DNA of 64,000 nucleotides, from the NCBI GenBank assembly GCA_011947345.1, contig JAAVTG010000179.1, forward strand, positions 124,001-188,000, read 5' to 3'. The notes below the pieces were generated by a model that made no database searches, was not told the origin of the DNA, and saw nothing but the letters and a program-made list of their open reading frames with translations. Made by a program: the position numbers and the translations under genes. Of this stretch, positions 9,905-19,410 are shown one piece after another. Source of the DNA: Phytophthora quininea. Taxonomy: Eukaryota > Oomycota > Peronosporomycetes > Peronosporales > Peronosporaceae. Each line of letters opens with the position of its first letter. Within the stretch, counting starts at the first letter, position 1.

Positions 9905-12069
9905 CGTCCAAATTGGCACGAAGCTGATAGCGAATTGACGTTGATCGTTCAGTGTCCTGCTTCCAAGAAGTATTTGTCAGGGAGATCCATTGTCTCCGTA
10001 TCTGTTTGCTCTCTCGTTGGAACCACTAGGAAATTTGTTATGCGCTCAAAGGGATTTAGGTGTCTTGGTGGGCCAAACATTACGCGTCCCAGTGGGGTTC
10101 TTTGCTGACGACACTGTGCTATTTTCAAAAGGAAAGAAGGAGCTAGAAGAGCAACTTCAGATTGTTGATGACTATTGTGGAGGATCTGGTGCTCGGCTGA
10201 ACCATAACAAAAGTGTGATAATGAGTCTCAACAGTAAACGTTCTGCTCCGCAAGTGTCACCGCTAAAATCACTGAAGCGCGGCGAAACCGTGCGATATCT
10301 TGGCATTCCGTTCGGCAATAGTGATACGTCAACATTGGTGGCGAATCAACTCGACAAAAATTGATTAAGCGGCTCCAACTTTGGAAAGGCCGAGCGAGAA
10401 CCCTAATCGGCCGAAGATTGATCGCCCAAGCAGAGATTTTGTCATTGCTGTGGTGTTTCACAGCTTCTGTGACGATTCCGACCCGGGTTCATCAAACGCT
10501 GGCAAGGCATTGTGAATCGGTACGTGTTATATAACCGCGTAAGCACTGGAAAATCTGGGATAAGTATCGTTCAAAAAGGACCGGCTGTGAGGCCACGCGA
10601 AGCATGCGGCATCGGGGTTCCTGATGTAGCTACTGTCATTCGTCGCAACTTCTCCAGAAATTTTTATGAGCGATTACTACACACCCAGACGAAGATGACA
10701 ACGTATGGTATCGCCCAATGCTCTACATGATCCAATTACGCTATGGCAACTTCGCCCGCCCGCGATCGAGTGATTTCTAACTTCAAACCCCACCGAAACC
10801 AGCGGGCTGAAGGTCGAGCATGCTACCTTTGTGGTGGAGACACTTGCTACGGGAGTGGAACATAATTAAATGGCCAGTCCCGGAGTCGATTCACTACAGC
10901 AGAATGAAAACACTGCAGAAGGTGTTATTCACCCCAATTTGGTGGAGCAGGTTGCCTGAATTTCAGGTACTGGATACGCGAAGCCCAGCGAGTACGGCAA
11001 AGCCCCTGGGGTCAGGGTCAAACGCCTTTCGAGCGCTCTGTCGGGAACTGGCAAAACATAAAAAAGTTATGTTTTGCCGACTTTCTGGGTGCCAATCGCG
11101 ACTGGCCGTCGTCAACGGCATTTTTCACGAACGTCTGCTCCGAGATTCATCCAATACTTGGGACGAAAGTGCTTCCGCATGACATTTTCGTGCTCTACCA
11201 TCAAATGAGCCGATTATTTCATCGCTTACTACCGCATCCGGACGAAGGAGGAATGCAGGAAGTAACAAGTACGAATTCACCGCCGATATTTGGAATCAAG
11301 GTAAGTAGCTGTCTCCCAACAGAACCAACTACGCGATTCTTCCCAAATTTGCGATCGCAAGATTGGAAGGTGATTCTCCAGCAAGTTCCGGAGTTGATGC
11401 ATCATCCGATGGAAGACCTGGGGTGTCCTCGACAAAGGATTCATGAGACCTTGTCCAGTGTGATTTCTCTACGTGGATATCTACTGCCGGTAATTCATGA
11501 TGTGATAGTACGAATGTGCTTCGGAGACCTCACAGTCGGTTCACGACTATACTTCCTCAGAGAACTAAATCCTACCATCCAAAACTGCGTTCGTCCGGAA
11601 TGCCAGGATGTCGAAACGTAGAGCACCGTTTTTCACGTGCCCGTCATTAGAACCAATGTGGAGCGAACTATGGAGCCGATGGTCGAGGTTCTTTTGCGTA
11701 GATCTAAGCTGGAGGTTGCTACTCTTCTCAAGATTACAAGACCTTCGTAGGAACTGGAGAAGTGAGCACAAAGAACTGATACTCCTATGGAGGATCTATA
11801 CAGCGATAGTGTTTCACGCAACATGGCGGCTCAGGAACGACATTCATTGCCAGGAAACAACGGCTGAAGTGCCAAATATTCTCAATCTGCTGAACTCGTT
11901 CAAGATGCACTACCAATTCCTCTACCAACACGCACATGAGCTTCATTGCAACCGTGCTACTGTGGTCCGCGTGCTGCAAAAACTTGGCTTTGATCCGCCA
12001 GAAAATAATATCCCGGAGCCCATGCACCACATGTGGACGACACGACACGAACGTAACTCTCACGGATAG
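9905..12069 (+). mobile_element. Decayed non-LTR (LINE) retrotransposon, RT to C-terminus
   Basis: The plus strand shows, in several frames, the second half of a LINE ORF2. QGDPLSPYLFALSLEP is at about 9975, the RT active site GFFADDTVLFSKGKKE at about 10100, then a block reading RARTLIGRRLIAQAEILSLL near 10390. A C-terminal zinc-knuckle region follows near 11585-11650 (a CxxxxC pair, then a His and a final Cys across one frame change), typical of the zf-RVT domain, and a tail ends near 12069. The endonuclease domain and a poly(A) tail were not seen, so the copy is probably 5'-truncated or degraded. There are several stops as well as frame changes, so it is dead. Confidence 0.8.
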
Positions 12070-12970
12070 ATAGCTTATCACCTTAAGACGAGAAATTCGC
12101 TAAACAGTTAATCAATTCAATTTCTTCCTGATAACAAAACTTGTGGTGAAGGTGCGGTTGGCCACGTGCAAGTCACCAGAGCCAAACGTACTGCTGCATC
12201 TAGGCATCTGTGTACGAGCCCACAGAGCAAACTCTAATGCTGCAGGAAATCGCTTATCGTTCATCGAATGTATGAATTATTATCGCGATTCGTTTGATCA
12301 ATGCTGCGAGGCCAGGAGGTCTGTCGCTGGGGTGGCTGTCGACGTTCATTGACGAGAAGCTCTTGAAGGTATTCGTCGCGGGGTGGTGGTTTCTTTTACA
12401 ATGAGCACTCCAAAACGATTGCTATTTTGGCAATACGTCGATAGCTATTTTGACAATACAGCGTTTTGGGGTGCCTAACATCCTGCATTGGTGATTTAGC
12501 CCGTATCAGTGGTGAGGTGAGCTAGCCCAAATCAGTGGTGAAGAAGCCCTCCTTGGTGGTGTTGCGGGAATTCCTCCTCCGTAGCGAGCTCCATGTGGTC
12601 GGACAGAAGCGATATCCGTTAGTAAAGGACCTTTACTACCTTTGCTCGGAAAATAATGAACGAATCAAAACAATTGCGCATAGTTCACCTTTTATAAAGT
12701 GTCGGCTTCAGCAGCAAAGACGAACACAAAACACTTGTCCCGCCGCGATGTTTCGCGAGACACGGGAGGGGGGTATTGCCAGTTCTCAGTTGTGTAGGGT
12801 GCTGGAAGGTCATCTATTCTCTGTTATTGCTAACTAATAGACTCCTGAGATCGCAAGAGGCTGTGCCTTATCCGCTTTGGTATGTCTTAATGTCTTACTG
12901 TACTATTGTGTCTTGAGACCTTGGAACTTTCTTGTTCTGTGAGCGCTTGTGGTGCTGTAACTTCCTATAC
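12070..12970. other. Intergenic, no recognised feature
   Basis: About 0.9 kb between the LINE relic and the hairpin array. A short local repeat of the words CGATTGCTATTTTGGCAATACG / CGATAGCTATTTTGACAATACA occurs at about 12417-12463. No coding signal recognised. Confidence 0.4.
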
Positions 12971-12974
12971 ACAT

Positions 12975-13378
12975 GAGAGGTCACCAATTCTCCCATTCGG
13001 TGGTGTTAGATACTTCATGAACATGCGGAGGGTTCACCAGCCCAACGCGCGTCGGTTGAAGATCCCTGGGGATATCTTGAGAACTCGACGGGGCCACCAG
13101 GTTCGCCGTGCCTTTGGTGTTGGAGCTGAAATGCTAGAGGGGTCACAAAATCCTCCGCGCCTTGGTGGGAGATCTTCAAGCGCATGGGGTCACCGGTCCC
13201 ATGCGCTTGTCCTGAGGGTTGACGGGTCACCAGGTCCGTCGCGCCTTTGGTAGGGGAAAATCCCCTTGACACGCGAGAGGACTACCGGTCCTCCCGAGTC
13301 TTGAACGCGAAAGGTCCGCCGAGTCCAGCGTGCCTTGGTGGTTAAACTTTGAACACACAGGGGTTACCAAACCCCTGC
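12975..13378. repeat. Degenerate tandem array of nine hairpin units
   Basis: Nine units of about 34-60 bp, each centred on a TCACC-like core, at about 12981, 13034, 13094, 13143, 13190, 13227, 13282, 13316 and 13364. Most are followed by a GCGCCTTTGGTGG-like segment. The bases on either side of the core pair with each other, and the stem sequence differs between units: a perfect 12-bp stem at 13177-13188/13198-13209, 8 bp at 13358-13365/13370-13377, 6 bp at 13277-13282/13288-13293 and 5-7 bp at 13221-13225/13236-13240. A second hairpin lies in one spacer (13252-13257/13261-13266). No function is known to me. Confidence 0.6.
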
Positions 13379-13680
13379 ATGCTGCAGTGAGGGATTATCG
13401 CCTAGCACGTCACCGCTTCGTACTAGACGCCAGGAACCCCTTCTCCTCCGAAGAGGCTGGAGAAGATCTTGGGTCCGGTTGTGCTCGAAGGCCGTATATT
13501 GCAAAGTGTTCTCAGTTGTGTAGTGCACTGTGAGTTTGAAACTCGGCGGCTGACTGACAGTGAGCTACTCGAAACCAGCAGCAGGCGAGTATGTAATTCA
13601 AAGTGACCACATAATCACGAGTCCATGGCGATAATTCAAGGCCATTCCTCAAGAACAGCTTCAGTACCGTCCCGACCACC
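13379..13680. other. 5' flank of the plus-strand RXLR relic
   Basis: Presumed promoter and 5' UTR of the RXLR reading frame at 13681. I see no similarity to the upstream regions of the other RXLR copies in the window and no recognised element. Confidence 0.35.
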
Positions 13681-14146
13681 ATGCGTCCGCACTGCATCAT
13701 TTTGGTGGCATTAACCGCCCTACTGGCTGGTTTTGACGCTACTGCTGCTACGTCTTCTTCTGCACTCGCGACGGAGAATCAAGTCAACGAACACGGGCAC
13801 AAGCGCTTGTTGCGTGCTGCGTGCTGCTAAGGATCCCGATGACACCGACAATGATAAAGAGAGAGAGGGTTTCCCTTGGACCATTATTTGGGCCTGAAGA
13901 GCTCGCCTCTCAACGAACTCCGGCGGCACATAAAGCCGCTGCGAAGACCGAAAAAATCGCGTTGAAGGCGCTGAAGAGGGCTGCAGGTGCAGCGTACAAG
14001 GCGGAACGCGTGAAGGCGGCCAAGCAGGTGAAGCAGAAGGCGGATGAGAAATCCACGATTTCGAAGCTGCTCAGTCTGTGGAGAAGGACAGCGCACTGAA
14101 GAAGGTGTTCATGCAAAAGTTCCAGAAGGGAGCTGGTCATCGTTAA
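13681..14146 (+). pseudogene. RXLR effector relic, RLLR type
   Basis: ATG at 13681 opens MRPHCIILVALTALLAGFDA, an RXLR-family signal peptide, then GHKRLLRAA (RXLR = RLLR). The frame then hits TAA at 13828. In a neighbouring frame an acidic stretch ends DNDKEREG, a dEER-like motif. The body is Lys/Ala-rich and the last frame ends FMQKFQKGAGHR with TAA at 14144-14146. At least three frame changes are needed, and the one after RLLR is not a simple loss of one run base, so this copy looks more damaged than the others. Confidence 0.7.
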
Positions 14147-14687
14147 CACCTCAACTACCGGTAATCCACCACCTTACCGTGTCGAGATCAACCAGCTTTG
14201 CGTATCCACAAGCAATCTTTTTCTATTTTGCCTCCAGATGGCAGTGCTCTCTATCTCAGTGCCAGCAACGACCGCAATGTGGGCAATGGGGGTTCTCAAA
14301 TGCAATGCCAAGTTCTGTTTCTTGGTGGTCGAGAGGATTTACATCATGCAGATCACCACCGACTTGATCTAAAATCCTCCCAAAATTCCCTCATCAGCCA
14401 CTGGCTGCATGCGTCAGCTCGGCGCCTTGAGCATGGAGCACGTCGAAAGAACAGCTCACCTCCATCACACAACGAATTGTGTTCCTTGCAAGCGACTCCA
14501 ACCACCGCGAGTGCATTTGTTGCATTCTCCACCACCGCCTTTCCGTTTTGCCATCTGGGGCTCAGCTGGCTCCATTAAAACCAAGTCTCACGTGGTAACG
14601 TGAACCAGCCACTATAACCGCCGCGAGTCGGTCTCACTCTGGAATTCCCCGCACTCTCCGCAAGGAATTGACCCGCCAGGACAAGCC
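14147..14687. other. Intergenic, promoter of the OSCA-like gene
   Basis: Half a kilobase separating the effector-rich block from the gene-dense part. No coding sequence recognised; the last 50-100 bases are the likely 5' UTR of the channel gene. Confidence 0.4.
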
Positions 14688-17114
14688 ATGGCCGACGCAG
14701 CGAGCGCCGCCGAGTCGGTCATCGACAAAGCGCCCACAGAGGATTTGACGCCGTCCACCACCATCCTCGATGGAATGCGCGTCTACTTTGTGATCGGCGC
14801 CGTGGGCTGGCTGCTCTTCGAACTGGGGCGTATCAAGTACCAGAAAGCCTACTACTGCCGGGAGGACAAACCCGAGACCACCAACGCCCAAGTGACACGG
14901 GCCCACGGCACCCGAATCTTCGGTTGGGTGAAACTCCTCCTACTGACAAGAGACGACGACGTCTTGGAACAGTGCGGGATGGACACGCTGTTCTTCCTGC
15001 GGTTCCTGAGACTGTGTGAAAAGGTGGCGGCTGTCGCCATCCTCTGCTCTGCAGCTAATTTCCCCATCTACTACTACGCCCAACACGACTCGCAAGACGC
15101 TCTGTACAAGACCACCTTGTCCCACTTGGACTCGAATGTGACGTGGCGCTTTTGGTTCACCGTGGTGACGATGTACTTGGTATCGGCCACCACGTGCTTC
15201 TTATTGTGGCAAGAGTATCAAGAATATATTCGACGTCGCCACGAGTTCATGTCCAGGAAGCACACGCAGCAGTACACTGTAGTATTGAACGGACTACCTC
15301 CCAATCTCTGCACGCAGCAAACGTTGCGGAATTATTTGGAATTGCTGTTCCCAAAATCCGTGCTGCATGCCTACGTGGCGTTGGAATGTGGAGATCTGGA
15401 GAAACTTGTGGCGGAGAGAGTCAAAGTTCGCAATAAATTGGAGCATGGCTTGGCTTTAAGTGCCAAGACCGGAGACCGAGTGATGACAAAAGATAAACTC
15501 TTCGGAGGAGAGAAAGTTGACGCCGTGGAACTGTATCAAGAGCAGTTGAAGGCCCTGAACGAGGCTGTAGAGAAGGAAGTGCGAGCGATTATGCGCAACC
15601 AAGCTGGCGTTGCCAGACAATTGATCGAGTCCAGCAGCGATGGCTCATCACGTCGCGTGGACCAAGCCACGGACTCGAATGACGTCAACTGGAACTACAA
15701 GGACGAAGACTTGGACGCGGATGCAGTCGAGTCGAGGTACATTAAAAGTCTTAAGAAGCAGGACAAGAAGGCGGTCGGAATCATGAGACCGGCGGGCTTT
15801 GTGACGTTTCGAAGTTTGAAAGTGGCGCAGTCCTGCCCGCAGATCCTGCAGAGTGCCAACCCCGTGCAGATGGCGGTGGAACCAGCAGCTCATTATGACG
15901 ATATCGTGTGGGAGAACATTGGACTGTCCAAGAACGTCAAGGACACGTGGGTTTTGATCTCTCTAGCGCTGACGACGGCGATTATCCTGCTCTGGACTGT
16001 GCCTACAGGTATCGTCGTGTCTTTCGCCAAGGTGTCGTCGCTCGAGCAGAACTGGCCGTGGCTCGCGACCCAGATTAGAAACCATTCGTGGATCAAGTCT
16101 GTGCTGGAGCAAGTCTCGCCGCTGATGTTGTCTGTTATGACCGCTCTAGCTCCGATTATCTTGGGGATTTTGTCCAAGCGTGAGGGTCATGCCTTTGCCT
16201 CACAGGTAGATGCTTCTCTGCTGAACAAATTGGTTATCTACCAGATCTACGTGACGTTCTTGCTGCCCATTATCGGCGGTACTGTCATTGATACGGTCAT
16301 GGGCAAAGGCGGCACCAACTGGAGCGACATTAGCGGTGTGCTCACTAAGATTAGTGATGCTGTTGCCGTGCAGTCGTCATTCTTCATCACGTATCTGCTG
16401 GTCCGAACGGGCTTAAACTTGACGCTCACGCTGCTACGTGTGACGCCGATCATCAAGGCCTACATTTACCAAACGGTTGCACCGAAATTGACTCCTCGCG
16501 AGCGTTCGACACCGTGGTTTGGCCTCAACTCGCTGGCTCATCCTGGCGATTTCTCCGCTTCGGACCAAGTGTCTGAGTACTATTTGGTGTTGATGCTGGT
16601 GCTGGTGTTCTGCGCGATTGCGCCGATTCTCAACTACTTCGCGTTTGTGTACTTGGTACTATCTGACCTGGTCTACCGCTGGCTGACGCTGTGTGTGCAC
16701 GACCCATCGACACAGACCGCCGGCACGTATTTCCCGTCGCTGTATCGCTTTATTATCGGCGCGTTGCTGTTCTCGCAGATCATTATGGCGTCTGTGCTGG
16801 TCACTAAGCAGGTGGCGTGGCCGGCGATTTTTGCCGTCATCTTGCCGTTTATCACCGCCGCGTTCCACTTGTTCGTGAGCTCGCGATACCCTAAGATCGC
16901 CTTGTACCTGCCGCTGGACCAGGCCGTGATGGTAGACTCGCGTCGCTCGCGTCAAATGGAGGACTTGGAGAGTGTCCTGGAAGACATGTACATCCAGCCA
17001 GCGATGTTTGAGCGCGGACCACTGGAGCCGGACTACCAAGGACTTACTAGCGACCCCAATCCGGATAACCAACTTGCGTCTCCACCGCCCGTCGAGGTAC
17101 GGCGACTGGTTTGA
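14688..17114 (+). CDS. OSCA/CSC1/TMEM63-family membrane channel
   Basis: An uninterrupted 808-residue protein. An N-terminal membrane segment (VYFVIGAVGWLLFELGRI, about 28-45) is followed by the family block LEQCGMDTLFFLRFLRLCEK and two more segments. A cytosolic region (about 190-415) is rich in coiled-coil Glu/Lys; before the main channel block comes the signature HYDDIVWENIGLSKN. From about 420 to 745 there are seven or more hydrophobic segments (RSN1_7TM region). The length and order fit the OSCA/CSC1 family, osmo- or mechano-gated cation channels of the plasma membrane or endomembranes. The start Met follows a 500-bp non-coding gap. A second paralog lies at 59278. It is one of the few long genes here with no frame break. 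Confidence 0.9.
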   Translation: MADAASAAESVIDKAPTEDLTPSTTILDGMRVYFVIGAVGWLLFELGRIKYQKAYYCREDKPETTNAQVTRAHGTRIFGWVKLLLLTRDDDVLEQCGMDTLFFLRFLRLCEKVAAVAILCSAANFPIYYYAQHDSQDALYKTTLSHLDSNVTWRFWFTVVTMYLVSATTCFLLWQEYQEYIRRRHEFMSRKHTQQYTVVLNGLPPNLCTQQTLRNYLELLFPKSVLHAYVALECGDLEKLVAERVKVRNKLEHGLALSAKTGDRVMTKDKLFGGEKVDAVELYQEQLKALNEAVEKEVRAIMRNQAGVARQLIESSSDGSSRRVDQATDSNDVNWNYKDEDLDADAVESRYIKSLKKQDKKAVGIMRPAGFVTFRSLKVAQSCPQILQSANPVQMAVEPAAHYDDIVWENIGLSKNVKDTWVLISLALTTAIILLWTVPTGIVVSFAKVSSLEQNWPWLATQIRNHSWIKSVLEQVSPLMLSVMTALAPIILGILSKREGHAFASQVDASLLNKLVIYQIYVTFLLPIIGGTVIDTVMGKGGTNWSDISGVLTKISDAVAVQSSFFITYLLVRTGLNLTLTLLRVTPIIKAYIYQTVAPKLTPRERSTPWFGLNSLAHPGDFSASDQVSEYYLVLMLVLVFCAIAPILNYFAFVYLVLSDLVYRWLTLCVHDPSTQTAGTYFPSLYRFIIGALLFSQIIMASVLVTKQVAWPAIFAVILPFITAAFHLFVSSRYPKIALYLPLDQAVMVDSRRSRQMEDLESVLEDMYIQPAMFERGPLEPDYQGLTSDPNPDNQLASPPPVEVRRLV

Positions 17115-17546
17115 TGATTTGTATGCCTCTATTCACTAACGGTTTTGCGTGCTCTATGACCACAGAAGGACTCGTTCCGGTCGCAGGATAAGCAGCTTTT
17201 CTCGCCGGTATAGCTATTGCTTTGATTTGTTTTTGGTTGCTTGCATTTTGTGCTGCGACTGCAACCGCCGATCGTAGTAATACATTTTTCGATGGTCGAA
17301 AACTTACCGTGTTTGTTGTTGTATGGGTCGTGTAGAGTCATCGTCGGAGTAGTGTTTCAGCAAGCGGGTCGGCATCGAACGGCACGGCTCATTACGAACG
17401 CATGAATAGCAAAAGGACCAGGATATGGGTGGACTTGTGTGATACGTCCAGCGCGAAGCAGTGACGATCGATTCTCATCAAGAAACCTATCACATGAGAA
17501 AATATATCTATTTGACCCACGAATTCCGGAATGGCCTGCCTAACAC
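17115..17546. other. Intergenic between convergent genes
   Basis: 3' flanks of the channel gene (plus) and the RXLR relic (minus). No recognised feature. Confidence 0.4.
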
Positions 17547-18058
17547 CTACGCGGCACCCGCAGCATTAGCGAAGATTGAATAAGCCTTGCCGAATCTCTC
17601 CCAAACCTGGAAGTTCAGGTTATAATGGCCGTGCACAGCAAGATTGAAGTTCTTGTAAACATCGTCGGGGGTCAACTCCTTTATGAGCCATTTAGCGAAC
17701 TGCTTCGCCTCCCCATCATTAGCAGCAGCAGCCTTTGCCGCTTTGAACGCAGATTCCTTCGCTGCTGCCTGGCGGATCTTCAGCCTTTTCTTGTCGGCCT
17801 TTGCAGCGTTGGCCACACCTTTCCTGGCGGCCCCGGGAATCTGATGTTGGTTTGGTGTTGTGTGTGCCATGCCTTAATGCCGAGAGCTCTCTCTTCGTCA
17901 TCGTCCGTGTCCGTCGTTTTGGCTGTCGGAAGCATACACTGAGTTGAATTAACACGGATACTGCCAGGCGAGTGTGCCGGGGAAGAATTGGCCACAGCAG
18001 CGTCGAATTAGGCCAGCAGGGTGATGATCACCACCAAAACGAGGCAGTACGGTCGCAT
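17547..18058 (-). pseudogene. Decayed RXLR effector with in-frame stop in the signal peptide
   Basis: ATG at 18058 opens MRPYCLVLVVIITLLA followed at once by TAA (codon 17), with no frame change needed. Reading on, the frame continues FDAAVANSSPAHSPG, then NSTQCMLPTAK where the RXLR should be (QCMLP), then DTDDDEERALG, an intact dEER. One frame change near 17868 equals a lost G, then a Lys/Ala domain with a WLIKELTPDDVYKNF block ends at TAG 17547-17549. The linker and acidic region resemble the copy at 8602. The early stop and the lost RXLR make this a true pseudogene. Confidence 0.8.
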
Positions 18059-18112
18059 GATGGTCGGAGCGCGGTTGTTCTTGAATGAAGTGAATTGAGA
18101 AGTGACCTCGAT

Positions 18113-18432
18113 CGTTCATTGTCTTTCAGCAACAAGTCTTTCGATTTTGCGGCCACTGCGAATTATGTTGTTAATTTGTTTGTGAAAGCCAGCCTTCAGA
18201 GACCATCGACCATCGACCAGAACGCAGCTATACTTCAGGACTCGACGCCTGTGGCGCAAGAGCTCGCTTAGCTGAAACAGAATTCCACAAAGTTAGCAGC
18301 AGCATACGGATCGATGCATACAGGTTTCGTTTGGATGGTTTGAATTTGATGGCCAAGCGGTCAGCTCACTGTTCTATACGAAGTAGAACACAAGATTGGG
18401 CTCGGTAATCCAACGAAGTTTACCTCGCATCC
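18113..18432. repeat. Inverted repeat A, upstream of the RXLR relic
   Basis: About 320 bp that match the reverse complement of 22027-22342. Long shared words include CTTCAGGACTCGACGCCTGT, ACCAGAACGCAGCTAT, TTCGTTTGGATGGTT and CACTGCGAATTATGT. By eye it is about 80% identical with few gaps. The gene-proximal edge is a CGTTCATTGTCTT segment resembling an oomycete initiator, about 55 bp upstream of the RXLR start. Confidence 0.85.
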
Positions 18433-19410
18433 TCAGACTGCAAACCACGAGCCGTGGGTCGTCAACCCACGGATTAATCTGATCAGAAGACGAAAATGGC
18501 CTTCCACGATTGCGTCGTTGCTCTCTTCGCGATCCCGAGCCAATATGTGGCGAGATCTTCCAGTCGCGACTCGTTTAACAACTTTTGATGACCATCTTGG
18601 TGCTCCTGAAAGTCGTGTGGAGGTCACCTCTGCTGACTACTGAAAAATCCATCCCAGGCGACGTGGCTTCAGTTTTACTGTATCCCGTTGCTGAATTGGC
18701 ACCACATTGCCGATACGCTCGCGTCTAGAAGTGCATCCTTTTCAGCATTCCCAGACTCGGCGACAAGTATGTTTTCGTTCATCCATCAGCTGCAATAAAA
18801 GTCACGACGCTGCTGAGTGCAACAGACAGTCGAGCGATCGGGCGGTTGCTGCTGGCTTCAACTCGATCATGATGGGCAAAGAATTTTGCCAGCTGAAGGC
18901 ATCCAGCACCCTCAAAACTTTGTTAGTCGTCGGAAATTGGCATGGAAAACAGTACACACGATCCGACTCCGGACAGGCTCATGCTCTGCGTGTTGTGGCG
19001 AACTGTTCAGACTCCGGACAGGCTCGGCAGTCCCAATTGCCCCTCAATAAACTTTTCGGTTGTGCTGACTCTCGTTCGACTACTTCTCGTCGCTGATTGG
19101 CTGATGTTCGTAAAATTAGAAGGATTATATAGAGCTCGAATAAGAATGTTGCGCCGACTTTGCGGGCAAGGGACTCAACCTGCCGGTCACTTGCTCCTTT
19201 GCTCGCCACCTGCGCCACTCTTCCGGAAGCGGCTGGCCATCGCCTGATCAGAATTTAACGGTCACACGTGGGGCTATTTGCAACGCAGCCTGTCGAGTGC
19301 GTGCTCGTCCGTGCAGTAAGCCCACTTCAGCTGCTGCTTGGGGGCAGAGGATCGTTCACTGCAGCACCGACTTGGTCGGCGCCTCGTCATTATCTGCGTC
19401 GGCAATTGCC
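18433..19410. other. Intergenic, no gene recognised
   Basis: About 1 kb. It contains a perfect 8-bp hairpin (18452-18459/18465-18472) just past inverted repeat A, and a 16-bp direct repeat at 18965-18980 and 19010-19025. No coding region recognised; it includes the promoter of the next gene. Confidence 0.4.

Noticed and set aside
12975..13378. CRISPR array
   Set aside because: Eukaryotic context, unequal unit length, no exact repeats and paired arms; it is a hairpin array instead.
18113..18432. LTR pair around 18.1-22.3 kb
   Set aside because: The two copies are inverted, not direct, and lack TG...CA ends; a duplicated upstream region or dispersed repeat fits better.
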